DNA of 64,000 bases, taken from assembly GCF_014201835.1 (NCBI RefSeq), contig NZ_JACHFH010000015.1:1-64000 (forward strand), read 5' to 3'. Shown here in pieces: positions 54,611-63,263 of this stretch. The notes beneath the pieces were generated by a model, which was given only the letters and a program-made list of their open reading frames with translations, had not been told where the DNA came from and did no database searches. Positions within the stretch are counted from its first letter, which is position 1; each line of letters starts with the position of its first letter. Position numbers and translations under genes: made by a program. This stretch comes from Pectinatus brassicae. GTDB taxonomy: Bacteria > Bacillota > Negativicutes > Selenomonadales > Selenomonadaceae.

Positions 54611-54985
54611 AAAAAAAATACACCTGATGGATGCATGCAAAATGTAGACCATAAGTGATTCTATTCGTTAAGCAGGTATTTTATTATCTTACGACAATTC
54701 CTCTGCATACTACCCATATTTATATGAATAATATAATAGTTTTTTATCCGTTTGATTACGGCACTATATAACGTAATAGCTCTTTTTTGGTTAAGGTCTG
54801 TCCTTAAACAGTTTGGTAAGTTTTTGATTCTAATACAATATTGTTATATATTGTATGGCCAATTTCTTACTTGCAGGATGCCAGTTCATCCTTTGTTAAT
54901 GAACGAAATTTTTTAGGATTTCGTTACGCGCATTTCTCCATCCTGCACGCATGCATCAAGTGTATTTTATATTTAGTTTTTCCTT
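54611..54985 (-). ncRNA. Structured non-coding RNA, copy B (~375 nt, family not recognised)
   Basis: Homologous to 39807-40185 but on the minus strand. The promoter is TTGCAT-17-TATACT (55020 down to 54992). The closing helix pairs ATACAC.TGATG.ATGCGTGCA with TGCATGCAT.CATCA.GTGTAT and runs into eight T, so it doubles as terminator. Compensatory changes against copy A: GGATG-AACTGG-CATCC versus GGGCG-AACTGG-CGTCC, GTAAG/CTTAC versus GTAAA/TTTAC, and the outer closing helix differs in both arms. The ATTGTC-gtaa-GATAAT hairpin is kept with a GNRA loop. In this copy the loop TTAAGG can also pair with CCTTAA just downstream (pseudoknot), which copy A does not preserve. Confidence 0.8.
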
Positions 54986-54991
54986 GTGTTT

Positions 54992-55020
54992 AGTATAGCA
55001 TAATATAAAAATATATGCAA
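54992..55020 (-). promoter_or_regulatory. Promoter of structured RNA copy B
   Basis: On the minus strand TTGCAT (55020-55015), exactly 17 bases, TATACT (54997-54992). Same hexamers and spacing as the promoter of copy A. Confidence 0.85.
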
Positions 55021-55139
55021 GAATTTTCTAAAAAATCTTATAATACTATTGAGCGCAACTATTATTTACAACGATGTCCGTAATATTAATCGTTAAGGAC
55101 ATCGTTGATATTATGTATTTAAATCTACTGAAAATCGAC

Positions 55140-55943
55140 TTAAGATATTCGATTTTGATAGTATTCCTGGAAATTTGTACCATATATTAATTTGGATAAA
55201 TCATCCTCTTTATCAGGAGAATTTGCAATATATTGTCCGAGCTTGTGTTTTATGCGCTGCAACGCATTATCGATTGATTTTATATGGCGATTTAAATCAA
55301 TTGCAATTTCTTTATAGGAATTACCGCTAAGATAAGAGATAAAAACCTGCCATTCTAATTTGCTAAGAACACTTTTCACTTTAGATTCAACTGTTAAACA
55401 TTCTTCATAATTAATCATTAATTCTTCCGGATCACTAGCATACGCTTCTGATAAAATATCAAGCAAGGTACGATCTGAGTCATCATAGATTTGTTTATTA
55501 ATTGATATGTATGAATTTAAAGGTATATGTTTTTGTCGAGTACTTGTTTTCACAGCAGTAATTATCTGCCGGGTGATACATAATTCAGCAAATGAACGAA
55601 ATGATGCAAATTTATCATTTTGAAAATCACGAATTGCCTTATATAGTCCTATCATACATTCTTGGATAATGTCTTCACGATCAGCACCAATTAAAAAATA
55701 AGAACGTGTTTTGAAACGGACAAAATTGGTATATTTTTTCATTAAAAAATCTAAAACATAAGCATTTGGTTTTATTCTTATTGCTGAAATTAATTCTTCA
55801 TCGGTGAAGGTCGCAAGAAAATCATCAAAATCAGACATTGTATGTGCGTTAGGCATATTTATTTTTTCACAAGCTGAACCTGTTTTTTTATAACATTGAT
55901 TATTGAAAATATTGTTGTTTTTAACTTTTGACATAATCAACAC
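55140..55943 (-). CDS. SigH-like RNA polymerase sigma factor (Spo0H type)
   Basis: 267 residues from a TTG with AAGGAG nine bases upstream (ATG 55934 is the alternative). Region 2 is clear in GADREDIIQECMIGLYKAIRDF followed by ASFRSFAELCITRQIITAVK. Region 4 HTH is LEWQVFISYLSGNSYKEIAIDL and NRHIKSIDNALQRIKHKL. The ~60-residue N-terminal extension before region 2 is longer than in Bacillus SigH (218 residues). Such factors direct stationary-phase or competence genes. It is 2 kb from a partner-switching module, but those usually control SigF/SigB-type factors, so a link is only speculative. Confidence 0.88.
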   Translation of the reverse strand: MLIMSKVKNNNIFNNQCYKKTGSACEKINMPNAHTMSDFDDFLATFTDEELISAIRIKPNAYVLDFLMKKYTNFVRFKTRSYFLIGADREDIIQECMIGLYKAIRDFQNDKFASFRSFAELCITRQIITAVKTSTRQKHIPLNSYISINKQIYDDSDRTLLDILSEAYASDPEELMINYEECLTVESKVKSVLSKLEWQVFISYLSGNSYKEIAIDLNRHIKSIDNALQRIKHKLGQYIANSPDKEDDLSKLIYGTNFQEYYQNRIS

Positions 55944-56131
55944 TTATTACTCCTTTAGTTTAAGTATTTTCTTCCTTGTAATACTTAGTACAATATTTTA
56001 ATATTATTAGTTTGACTATTATAAGTTATTATTGATTATATCACATATAATCATATTAATAAATCATATATAAAAATCTTTATGTTATAATATAAACAGC
56101 AGTGATGAATACAGTAGGGGGGATTTTTTAT

Positions 56132-56935
56132 ATGAGTATAAAACAAATCATAGTCAAAAATATATGTGAATATGTAAAAGTAAAGCAAAAACGAATAAAT
56201 AATATACCTTTATGGCGAGAACCACTAGTAGGATTTGCTGACGCCAACAATGAAGACATATTAAATCTTAAAGACACTATATCACTAAACCATTTAGTTC
56301 CTAAAGATGTATTACCTCACCCGTCAATTATTATTGCTTATTTTTTACCATTTACTAAGGAATTAGCAGCAACTAATAAGAATGAAGGCGATATTGCCTC
56401 AGTAGAATGGGCTTATGCTTATGAAGAAACAAATAAAATATTTGGGGAAATAAACAAATTAGTCATTGAGAAACTTGGCGAACTTGGTTATAGGGGAGCT
56501 GTCCCTAAAGCAGCCGGAACATTTAATAAAGAAAAACTCATTAGTGATTGGTCGCAGCGTCATATTGCCCGTGCAGCTGGATTAGGCAGCTTTGGTATAA
56601 ATAATATGCTGATCACTGCTAAAGGCTGTTGTGGCCGGTATAATACAATAGTCACAAACCTTGATATAAAGCCAGATGATATACAGCCGCATGAATATTG
56701 TTTATATAAAAAAAACGGCAGCTGTGGTATATGTGTAAAACGTTGCCCATCAGGTGCGCTTACCCATAATGGTTATAATAGAAAAACATGCTATCAAGTA
56801 TGCAGCAAAAATGCCCGGATATATAAAGACTTTGGCAGCTCATATACTAATGAAGCGGATGATAAGCCCAATAGCGTTGGCAGTGACGTCTGCGGCAAAT
56901 GCGTTACTAATGTTCCCTGTGCTTTTTGGAAATGA
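56132..56935 (+). CDS. QueG-like 4Fe-4S protein, second copy
   Basis: 267 residues from ATG 56132 (GGGGGGAT nine bases upstream); an earlier ATG at 56102 has none. Layout matches the protein at 7851-8681: SDWSQRHIARAAGLGSFGINNMLIT in the core (shown in pieces: RHIARAAGLGSFG is the motif), first cluster CGICVKRCPSGAL, further Cys groups ending VCGKCVTNVPC. It lacks the C-terminal repeats of genuine QueG. A DUF362/ferredoxin gene follows after 14 bases, implying a shared redox function rather than tRNA modification. Confidence 0.75.
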   Translation: MSIKQIIVKNICEYVKVKQKRINNIPLWREPLVGFADANNEDILNLKDTISLNHLVPKDVLPHPSIIIAYFLPFTKELAATNKNEGDIASVEWAYAYEETNKIFGEINKLVIEKLGELGYRGAVPKAAGTFNKEKLISDWSQRHIARAAGLGSFGINNMLITAKGCCGRYNTIVTNLDIKPDDIQPHEYCLYKKNGSCGICVKRCPSGALTHNGYNRKTCYQVCSKNARIYKDFGSSYTNEADDKPNSVGSDVCGKCVTNVPCAFWK

Positions 56936-56949
56936 TATAGGTGTATATA

Positions 56950-58101
56950 ATGGAAGATGTTATTATAAAAAAATGCGCGTCTTATAATTATAACGAAGTA
57001 GAAAGAGCTGTTTTTTCCAGTATGGAATATTGTTTGGATTTAAAAACAATAAATAAAACTACAGGAAAAGTGTTACTAAAAGTAAATCTACTAAAAAAAA
57101 ATCTCCCTGAGGATGCGGTCACTACACATCCTGCAGTGGTAGAAGCTGTCGTTAGATATATGCAGAATTTAGGCTGGCAGGTTATTATCGGGGACAGCCC
57201 TGGCGGACCATTTTATAAAAAACGTATGCAGGAAATTTACAAAGCCAGCGGTATGCAGCAGGTTGCTCAAAATACTGGCTGCGAACTTAATTATGATTTT
57301 GATTCAGTAGAGATAAATAATCAGCAAGCAGATAAATTACATTCAATAAAAATCATTCGCATAGCAACTACAGTAGATTTAATTATTTCAATTGCTAAAT
57401 TTAAAACACATTGCATGATGATGTACACTGGTGCCGTAAAAAACTTATTTGGCACTATTCCAGGGCTTACCAAGGCTGAATATCATTTTAAACTTCATAG
57501 CGCAGAAAATTTTGCTGGTCATTTACTGGATATTTGTGAATATATTAAACCTGTTTTCTCAATTATTGATGCAATTGAGGCAATGGAAGGAAACGGTCCG
57601 GCATCGGGAGAAAAACGTCACGTTGGATTGCTTTTAGCTGCTAAAAACCCTTATGCTCTTGATACAGTTGGCACATATATTATGGGAATGGAGCCATTAT
57701 CAGTACCAACTGTTAAAGTTGCTCAACTACGAAATTTATTTAGTGGTGATTTAAATGACATAAATATATTGGGTAATGATTTTTCAACTGTTCCCATAAT
57801 TCCCTTTAAAAAACCGGCGTCCATCAAAAAAACATTAGTTAGTGGTATAGTCCCCTATAAAATAGAATCATTTTTAATAAAAGCGTTACGTCCTAAACCT
57901 GTTTTTAATCATCAAAAATGTATTTCTTGTGGTGATTGTGTGCGGAGTTGTCCAGCAAAGATAATAACACTGCAAAATGGTAAACCAGTAGCTAATTTGG
58001 AAAAATGCATCAGTTGTTTTTGTTGTCATGAATTATGTCCAGCTAAGGCAATTGATATAAAAACTCATTGGTTATATAGATTATTGTTTAAGAATAATTA
58101 A
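56950..58101 (+). CDS. DUF362 protein with C-terminal 2x[4Fe-4S] ferredoxin domain
   Basis: 383 residues. The N-terminal DUF362 domain shows VLLKVNLLKKNLPEDAVTTHP, GDSPGGPF and ISIAKFKTHCMMMYTGAVKN (piecewise). The last 60 residues carry two ferredoxin motifs, CISCGDCVRSCP and CISCFCCHELCP. The family is common in anaerobes and not biochemically assigned, but is predicted to be an iron-sulfur redox enzyme. The start ATG 56950 has AGGTG just ahead. It forms an operon with the QueG-like gene. Confidence 0.9.
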   Translation: MEDVIIKKCASYNYNEVERAVFSSMEYCLDLKTINKTTGKVLLKVNLLKKNLPEDAVTTHPAVVEAVVRYMQNLGWQVIIGDSPGGPFYKKRMQEIYKASGMQQVAQNTGCELNYDFDSVEINNQQADKLHSIKIIRIATTVDLIISIAKFKTHCMMMYTGAVKNLFGTIPGLTKAEYHFKLHSAENFAGHLLDICEYIKPVFSIIDAIEAMEGNGPASGEKRHVGLLLAAKNPYALDTVGTYIMGMEPLSVPTVKVAQLRNLFSGDLNDINILGNDFSTVPIIPFKKPASIKKTLVSGIVPYKIESFLIKALRPKPVFNHQKCISCGDCVRSCPAKIITLQNGKPVANLEKCISCFCCHELCPAKAIDIKTHWLYRLLFKNN

Positions 58102-58239
58102 ATTTCTATAACTGTAGGATATTACATATGTTATAAAAAAATAACATTGGATGAAGCGATTACAGAAGCAGATAAGATGATGTATGAAAGAAAGGCTTTA
58201 ATAAAATCTAATATAGTTGAGCATGCAGCTTATATATAA
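58102..58239 (+). pseudogene. GGDEF diguanylate cyclase C-terminal remnant
   Basis: Directly after the DUF362 stop codon, in the same frame, the sequence reads ISITVGYYICYKKITLDEAI and then TEADKMMYERKALIKSN. This is the end of a GGDEF domain (beta-strand SIGYA followed by the ADKAMYEAK helix). No start codon, GGDEF signature or other part remains. A clear gene fragment. Confidence 0.75.
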
Positions 58240-58260
58240 AATTATAAAGGAAGTATTAAT

Positions 58261-58485
58261 ATGACGAAAGAATTTGAAGAGGCTATAGCCAATTTTAATA
58301 CATGGAAAATTGTTGAAATATTAGAAGAAAAAAATGTAGATATTCCAGAAAATGAGACAGTACTTTTGGGTGGAATACATATGGCAAGGATTTATCTTGC
58401 AACAGCTACCGATAAACAAAAAGAAGAATCTAAACAATGGCTTGTAGATCATGGCTGTGTGTCATGGATAAGTATGGAACAATAG
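58261..58485 (+). CDS. 74-residue protein of unknown function
   Basis: ATG 58261 has AAAGGAAG eight bases ahead. Acidic, mainly helical, soluble (MTKEFEEAIANFNTWKIVEI ... WLVDHGCVSWISMEQ). The family is not recognised. The gene is short but has a good ribosome site and normal codon use. Confidence 0.65.
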   Translation: MTKEFEEAIANFNTWKIVEILEEKNVDIPENETVLLGGIHMARIYLATATDKQKEESKQWLVDHGCVSWISMEQ

Positions 58486-58563
58486 TTTAATATCGGAAAA
58501 TTAAAAGCAAACCATTGCGTCAAATATTAATTATATTTATTACCAATATAATTATTTAGCCTA

Positions 58564-58594
58564 TTGACTTAGAGCTAACACTAACGAGTATAAT
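58564..58594 (+). promoter_or_regulatory. Possible larC promoter
   Basis: TTGACT (58564-58569), 19 bases, perfect TATAAT (58589-58594). Spacing is one or two bases longer than ideal. Confidence 0.5.
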
Positions 58595-58626
58595 AAGAAG
58601 CAAAGTTCTTGGAAAGGTTGGAGGAT

Positions 58627-59421
58627 ATGCAGATATTATATTATGACTGTTTTTGTGGAATTAGTGGCGATATGAATTTAGGTGCTCTTTTAGATTTAGG
58701 GGTAAATGAAAACTATCTGCGGGAAGAATTAGCAAAATTATATATACAAGATGAATACGAATTGCAGATAAAAAGGGACTGCAAAAATGGTATTACAGGA
58801 ACAAGAGTAGAAGTTGTTTTGGCGGGTCAGCATGCAGAGCATGTTATACATGAAAAGAATCATGAACATGTACACAAACATGAAACTGATGTTCATACGC
58901 ATCAACATCAGCATCGCAATTTAAAAGATATTGAAATTATTATAAAAAACAGTAGCTTGTCAGAAAAGATTCAGCAAATAAGCATGGATATTTTTCATAA
59001 AATTGCAGTAGCCGAGGCAAAGGTTCATGGCAAAGATCTGTATGAGGTTCATTTTCATGAAGTTGGGGCGACGGATTCTATTATTGATATCGTCGGTGCA
59101 GGTATTTGTTTAGCGGCTTTACAGGTAGATAAAGTAGTGGCATCAACAATTGAATTAGGCGGCGGCTGGGCGAATTGTGCTCATGGTAAAATACCAGTGC
59201 CTGCACCAGCTACTGTAGAAATTGTAAAAAACTTACCGACTAAATTAGGTATAGTTCCTTTTGAAACTACTACCCCTACTGGGGCAGCTATTTTAGCATC
59301 GTCAGTGGTTGAATTTACGGATAAAATTAATTTTTCCATTGAAAAAATTGGTTATGGCATAGGTCATAGAGATTTAGCTATTCCCAATGTATTACGAGTT
59401 TATTTAGGAAAAGTTAATTAA
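58627..59421 (+). CDS. larC: LarC N-terminal part (nickel-pincer cofactor insertion), C-terminal part absent
   Basis: 264 residues. Signature MQILYYDCFCGISGDMNLGA at the N-terminus, a His-rich loop (about 76-105, HxHxxxHxH repeats that bind nickel), HFHEVGATDSIIDIVGAGI and TTPTGAAILAS. LarC puts nickel into the pincer cofactor of lactate racemase and related enzymes. Full LarC is about 400 residues; in Lactobacillus the two halves larC1 and larC2 are joined by programmed frameshifting. Here the gene stops at about the LarC1 boundary, and only eight bases later a convergent gene ends, so LarC2 is missing. No larA, larB or larE lies nearby. Confidence 0.87.
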   Translation: MQILYYDCFCGISGDMNLGALLDLGVNENYLREELAKLYIQDEYELQIKRDCKNGITGTRVEVVLAGQHAEHVIHEKNHEHVHKHETDVHTHQHQHRNLKDIEIIIKNSSLSEKIQQISMDIFHKIAVAEAKVHGKDLYEVHFHEVGATDSIIDIVGAGICLAALQVDKVVASTIELGGGWANCAHGKIPVPAPATVEIVKNLPTKLGIVPFETTTPTGAAILASSVVEFTDKINFSIEKIGYGIGHRDLAIPNVLRVYLGKVN

Positions 59422-59429
59422 TAGATAAT

Positions 59430-61331
59430 TTAAAAGCATATTGTTTCACAAATACATTTACTGAATTCTTTATAGTTGACAGCTTTTATTATTTTATGAA
59501 GAATATCAATTTCTTGTAAGGTATTAATAATTAAATCCAGTGAATACTGCATAATTTCCCAATCATCAGGATGCAGTGTAATAATAAAAATAATATCAAT
59601 GGGATTATTATTGATTATACGAGGTTTTTTATTAACTATTGTCACAAGACCTGTTTTTTTTACATTATGAAAAATAATGTCAGCAACAGCTATATGTCCA
59701 AAGGTATTGAAATGGATTTTATATTCAGTAGAACATTTAGAACAGGCTGCGATATATTCATTATTTTCAAGAAGGTTTTGTGTTTGTTGTTTTATAGATT
59801 CTAAGCTGCATTGTGCAGGAATATGTTTAAAAAGCGTTTCATTTCCGAAGTTATTAAAAAAATTTTGGATTATGGAGCGTTTTTTTTGTGCCTTTTTTGT
59901 TATAATATGCTGCTTGATATTTTGTATTGTCTTTGTGGAAAGCAATGCGTCAGTGACAACCCAATCAGTATTAAAGCCAATTGGCAATGGAACCGTTGTA
60001 ATTATTAAATCCACTTTTTTTAGTTGTGACAATTCTTTTTCACAGCAAAGTATCTGTCTGACTGATATATCGTTAGAAAAATTACGCTGAAGATTTTCTT
60101 TTAATTCTTTATCATAGTCAAAATATGGCGTGATTAATAGTGCACAAGATATTTTTTCAAAATCGAATTTATGTTTACTGGCCAGATTTAGTCCAATATG
60201 TAAGGCAAGATAGGCACAGGAATCTTCATTTATAATGACAGCAGTAATTTTTTGTATTTCATTAGCAATTGCAGCGGTACATTTAAAAGCAAATGGCGAT
60301 GCAATTTTCATATCATTTTTACGGGGATCATAGCTTATATGCCCGGTACTTAGTCGGCATAATAAATTATGAAGATTTAAAGCAAAACGAATCATGAAAC
60401 GTTCGTTTAAATCAATAAAGGGAAGTAAACAGCGTATTTTTTGGAAAAGATCATTAAAGAACTTTTCTGATTTTTTAGGCATACGTTTTTTTAATGCTGT
60501 TATTGATAAGTGATTAAAATCAGCAGGCAATAAATATCCTAATAAGAGTTCCTGTATATATTTTTCCTCGATAGAAACTACTTTAATATTATAAAATTTT
60601 TGAATATAGTCAAAAATAGCTTGAGAGATTGGACTAGTTGATAATTGAACTAGTGACTTGCTGATAATGTGATTGTGCTGTATACGTTCCATAGTTATAA
60701 GTATTTCTAAAATTAAATTAAAAATTAAACAATCATTGATAAAATAATTTTGTTTCGATGATTGTTGCAATAATAAATCATATAGTTCATCAATAGGTGC
60801 TTTAGGAAAAATTTGCTGCAATGATGATGTACATACTTTATCTTTACTTAGTGTTTCACAAAGAACAAAATTTAAAAGATTGCGGATATCAGTTTCAAGT
60901 CCGGTTAAATAAATATAGTCGGCATTAATGCGGGCTTTTATTTTGTATTTTTTTATTTTACGTTTAAGCAATATAAGATCCTTATGGAGTGTTTCAGTAC
61001 TTACGCAAAGTTTTTCTGCAGCAGTAACAATATTTATCTGGTTATCTGAGTCTGCTGAAAGCAACGAATTTTTTAAAAGCCAATTGATGCGTTCATTTGC
61101 TGTTTGTGGTGATAAATTATTTCTAGCAATAAGAGCGCGTCCTCGTGTTTTATCAATACGGTATCCTTTATATGATGATGTGATAAGTTGCGGATGAAAA
61201 AAATTAATATCTGAGATATATGACATTACTGTACGGGTTGAAACAGAAAGCTTGTCAGCTATTGCGGCAGCTGTAAGTAAAATATTGGTATTAATTAATA
61301 GATATATTAAATCGAAGTGTTTTGAATTCAC
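59430..61331 (-). CDS. PRD-containing transcriptional regulator (BglG/MtlR type)
   Basis: 633 residues from a GTG with AAGGGGA eight bases ahead. Two N-terminal HTH modules (AAAIADKLSVSTRTVMSYIS; AEKLCVSTETLHKDLILLKR), two PRD-like domains (about 170-400), an EIIB-like domain whose usual Cys loop is degenerate (CALLITPYFDYDKEL), and an EIIA-like C-terminus (about 530-625) with His in FGHIAVADI. Such proteins normally activate PTS sugar operons. Here it is divergent from a respiratory-type flavin reductase operon, which it probably regulates. That pairing is unusual. Confidence 0.85.
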   Translation of the reverse strand: MNSKHFDLIYLLINTNILLTAAAIADKLSVSTRTVMSYISDINFFHPQLITSSYKGYRIDKTRGRALIARNNLSPQTANERINWLLKNSLLSADSDNQINIVTAAEKLCVSTETLHKDLILLKRKIKKYKIKARINADYIYLTGLETDIRNLLNFVLCETLSKDKVCTSSLQQIFPKAPIDELYDLLLQQSSKQNYFINDCLIFNLILEILITMERIQHNHIISKSLVQLSTSPISQAIFDYIQKFYNIKVVSIEEKYIQELLLGYLLPADFNHLSITALKKRMPKKSEKFFNDLFQKIRCLLPFIDLNERFMIRFALNLHNLLCRLSTGHISYDPRKNDMKIASPFAFKCTAAIANEIQKITAVIINEDSCAYLALHIGLNLASKHKFDFEKISCALLITPYFDYDKELKENLQRNFSNDISVRQILCCEKELSQLKKVDLIITTVPLPIGFNTDWVVTDALLSTKTIQNIKQHIITKKAQKKRSIIQNFFNNFGNETLFKHIPAQCSLESIKQQTQNLLENNEYIAACSKCSTEYKIHFNTFGHIAVADIIFHNVKKTGLVTIVNKKPRIINNNPIDIIFIITLHPDDWEIMQYSLDLIINTLQEIDILHKIIKAVNYKEFSKCICETICF

Positions 61332-61399
61332 TAAAAAATCCCCTTGTTTTTTTCAATAATTAAAATTTATCACGCGATAATATATTTTGCAATATTTTT

Positions 61400-61460
61400 T
61401 TGCAGATTAGCTCTGCAATACTTTATTTGTTTTGATAAACAATTATGATTAAACTATATG
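61400..61460 (+). promoter_or_regulatory. Operator and promoter of the flavin reductase operon
   Basis: TTGCAGA (61400-61406), five bases, TCTGCAA (61412-61418) is a perfect palindrome 14 bases upstream of TTGATA (61432-61437), 17 bases, TATATG (61455-61460). Its place ahead of the -35 fits an activator site, perhaps for the divergent PRD regulator. Confidence 0.6.
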
Positions 61461-61497
61461 TATAAATTATAAGTACATATCTAAAAGAGGGATAAAT

Positions 61498-63249
61498 ATG
61501 TCGAATAATATTGAAAAGAAACATGAAATAGCTCGTCGTACATTTTTAAAAGATAGTGCATTGGCTGTTGGTACTGCAATAACAGGCAGTCTGCTTTTAT
61601 CGGGATGCAGCAAAAATCCAAATGATTATTTAAGAGAGCCAAAACCAAAATCAGAAATTTCTTCTGATTGGTTAGGTAAAGCACCTGATATACCAGAAAG
61701 TAAAATTAACGAAACAAAAACAGCTGACGTTGTTATTGTAGGTGCTGGAGTTGCCGGACTGGCAGCAGCACGGGCAGCTTCTGAAAATGGAGCTTCTGTT
61801 ATAGTTGTAGAAAAAGCTGGAACATGGCAATGCCGCAGTGGTCAATATGGTACATTAAATAATAAGATTCAACGTTCTATGGGAATTACATTTGATAAGA
61901 ATACGGCTATTCTGGAAAATATGAAACAAATGGGCTATCGTAGTGACCAGCGTGTTTGGAATTATTGGGCAGAACACAGTGGTAAAGATTTTGATTGGCT
62001 TTTGGAAATGGCACCGGATTTAAATGTAATAGAAGAAACTAAATTAGATGATATTGACCGCAATAAAATAAATTTAATGATAATGCATTATCCAACTCCG
62101 GCGGGCTATAACAGAGATGAAGAAAACAGCCCGTCTTATCCTACTGTTATGGCATTTTTGCCAAGCCAGGAACCAATCCAAACAAGAGTATATAACAAAT
62201 GTAAAGAACAAGGCTGCAAATTTATTTTTTCGACACGAGCAATAAAGCTTATACGCCCAGACAATAAAGGTCGTGTTCAGGGAGTAATAGCTCAGCATGT
62301 TAATGGCAAATATATAAAACTTAAAGCAAAAAAAGCAGTAATATTAACTGCAGGTGACTATGGCAATAATAAATCTATGATGAAACATTTTGTGCCTTAT
62401 GCAATGGATTATGTAAATGTTTTTCCAAATAGGGATGCTAAAGATAAGCCTACTAATACTGGGGATGGTCATATTATGGCTGTATGGGCTGGTGCTAAAA
62501 TTGAAGATGGTCCACATGCACCAGTAATCCATACTTTAGGCGGACCAATGGGAACAGATGCATATTTTCTTGCAAATGCTAAAGGAGATAGGTTCGTAAA
62601 TGAAGATATTGGCGGGCAGCAGCTTTCTAATGCCATTTATCGTCAGCCGCAAAATTTTGCATGGCAGATCCTTGATGATAAATGGCCGGAACAGTTGCAG
62701 GATATGGGAGTAGCTCATGGTAGTGTTAATTACTGTCTTCCAGCTTCAGAAAATCCTAAAGTGCCAGCAGATTGCCAGTGGTCCATTGGACGCATGGGTT
62801 ATACTTCACGTGAAGATTTTTTAAAAACAAAAGATCTTATTGTTGCACAAAGCCTTGAAGAACTAGCTAAAAAATTATGTCCGAAAAGTATACAGGATCA
62901 AAAAAATCTTCTTGCTTCGATTAAACGTTATAATGAACTTTGCCACAAAGGACATGATGAAGATTTTGGAAAAATGAAAAAAAGAATGTTCTCAATTGAA
63001 ACAGCACCATTTTATGCAGGAAAAATGGTTGGCGGGGCAATGCTTGTCAATATGGGTGGACTTACTGTAAACCCCGAAACTGGCAATGTTTTAGATAGAG
63101 ATTATAATGGGATTGAAGGACTTTATACGGCAGGTAATACTCAGGGCGGAAGATTCCTGGTAGATTATCCAATCGTTACAGCTGGTGTGAGCCATGCATT
63201 TGCACTCGTTTATGGCCGGCTTGTTGGTACGGTAGCAGCAAAACTTTAA
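61498..63249 (+). CDS. Tat-exported, lipobox-bearing FAD-dependent fumarate reductase-like flavoprotein
   Basis: 583 residues. The N-terminus has a Tat motif (ARRTFLKDSALAVG) and a lipobox (LLLSGC) with Cys about residue 37, so it is likely anchored on the outer face of the inner membrane. The FAD fold begins ADVVIVGAGVAGLAAARAA, and the C-terminal part (IGRMGYTSREDFLKT, GGRFLVDYPIVTAGVSHAF) matches the flavocytochrome c / urocanate-fumarate reductase family. It reduces an unsaturated carboxylate or similar acceptor. The electron donor is the multihaem cytochrome encoded next. The real substrate is unknown. Confidence 0.88.
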   Translation: MSNNIEKKHEIARRTFLKDSALAVGTAITGSLLLSGCSKNPNDYLREPKPKSEISSDWLGKAPDIPESKINETKTADVVIVGAGVAGLAAARAASENGASVIVVEKAGTWQCRSGQYGTLNNKIQRSMGITFDKNTAILENMKQMGYRSDQRVWNYWAEHSGKDFDWLLEMAPDLNVIEETKLDDIDRNKINLMIMHYPTPAGYNRDEENSPSYPTVMAFLPSQEPIQTRVYNKCKEQGCKFIFSTRAIKLIRPDNKGRVQGVIAQHVNGKYIKLKAKKAVILTAGDYGNNKSMMKHFVPYAMDYVNVFPNRDAKDKPTNTGDGHIMAVWAGAKIEDGPHAPVIHTLGGPMGTDAYFLANAKGDRFVNEDIGGQQLSNAIYRQPQNFAWQILDDKWPEQLQDMGVAHGSVNYCLPASENPKVPADCQWSIGRMGYTSREDFLKTKDLIVAQSLEELAKKLCPKSIQDQKNLLASIKRYNELCHKGHDEDFGKMKKRMFSIETAPFYAGKMVGGAMLVNMGGLTVNPETGNVLDRDYNGIEGLYTAGNTQGGRFLVDYPIVTAGVSHAFALVYGRLVGTVAAKL

Positions 63250-63263
63250 AGGATGTGAAATAA

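Noticed and set aside
54611-54985. Pseudoknot between loop TTAAGG and CCTTAA as a family feature
   Set aside because: Perfect in copy B but the corresponding loop in copy A (CTAAAAA) does not pair, so it is not supported as conserved.
55140-55943. SigH-like sigma factor as the client of the RsbW/STAS switch
   Set aside because: It is 3.7 kb away, separated by unrelated genes and of the SigH type, which is not known to be controlled by RsbW-like anti-sigma factors; kept only as speculation.
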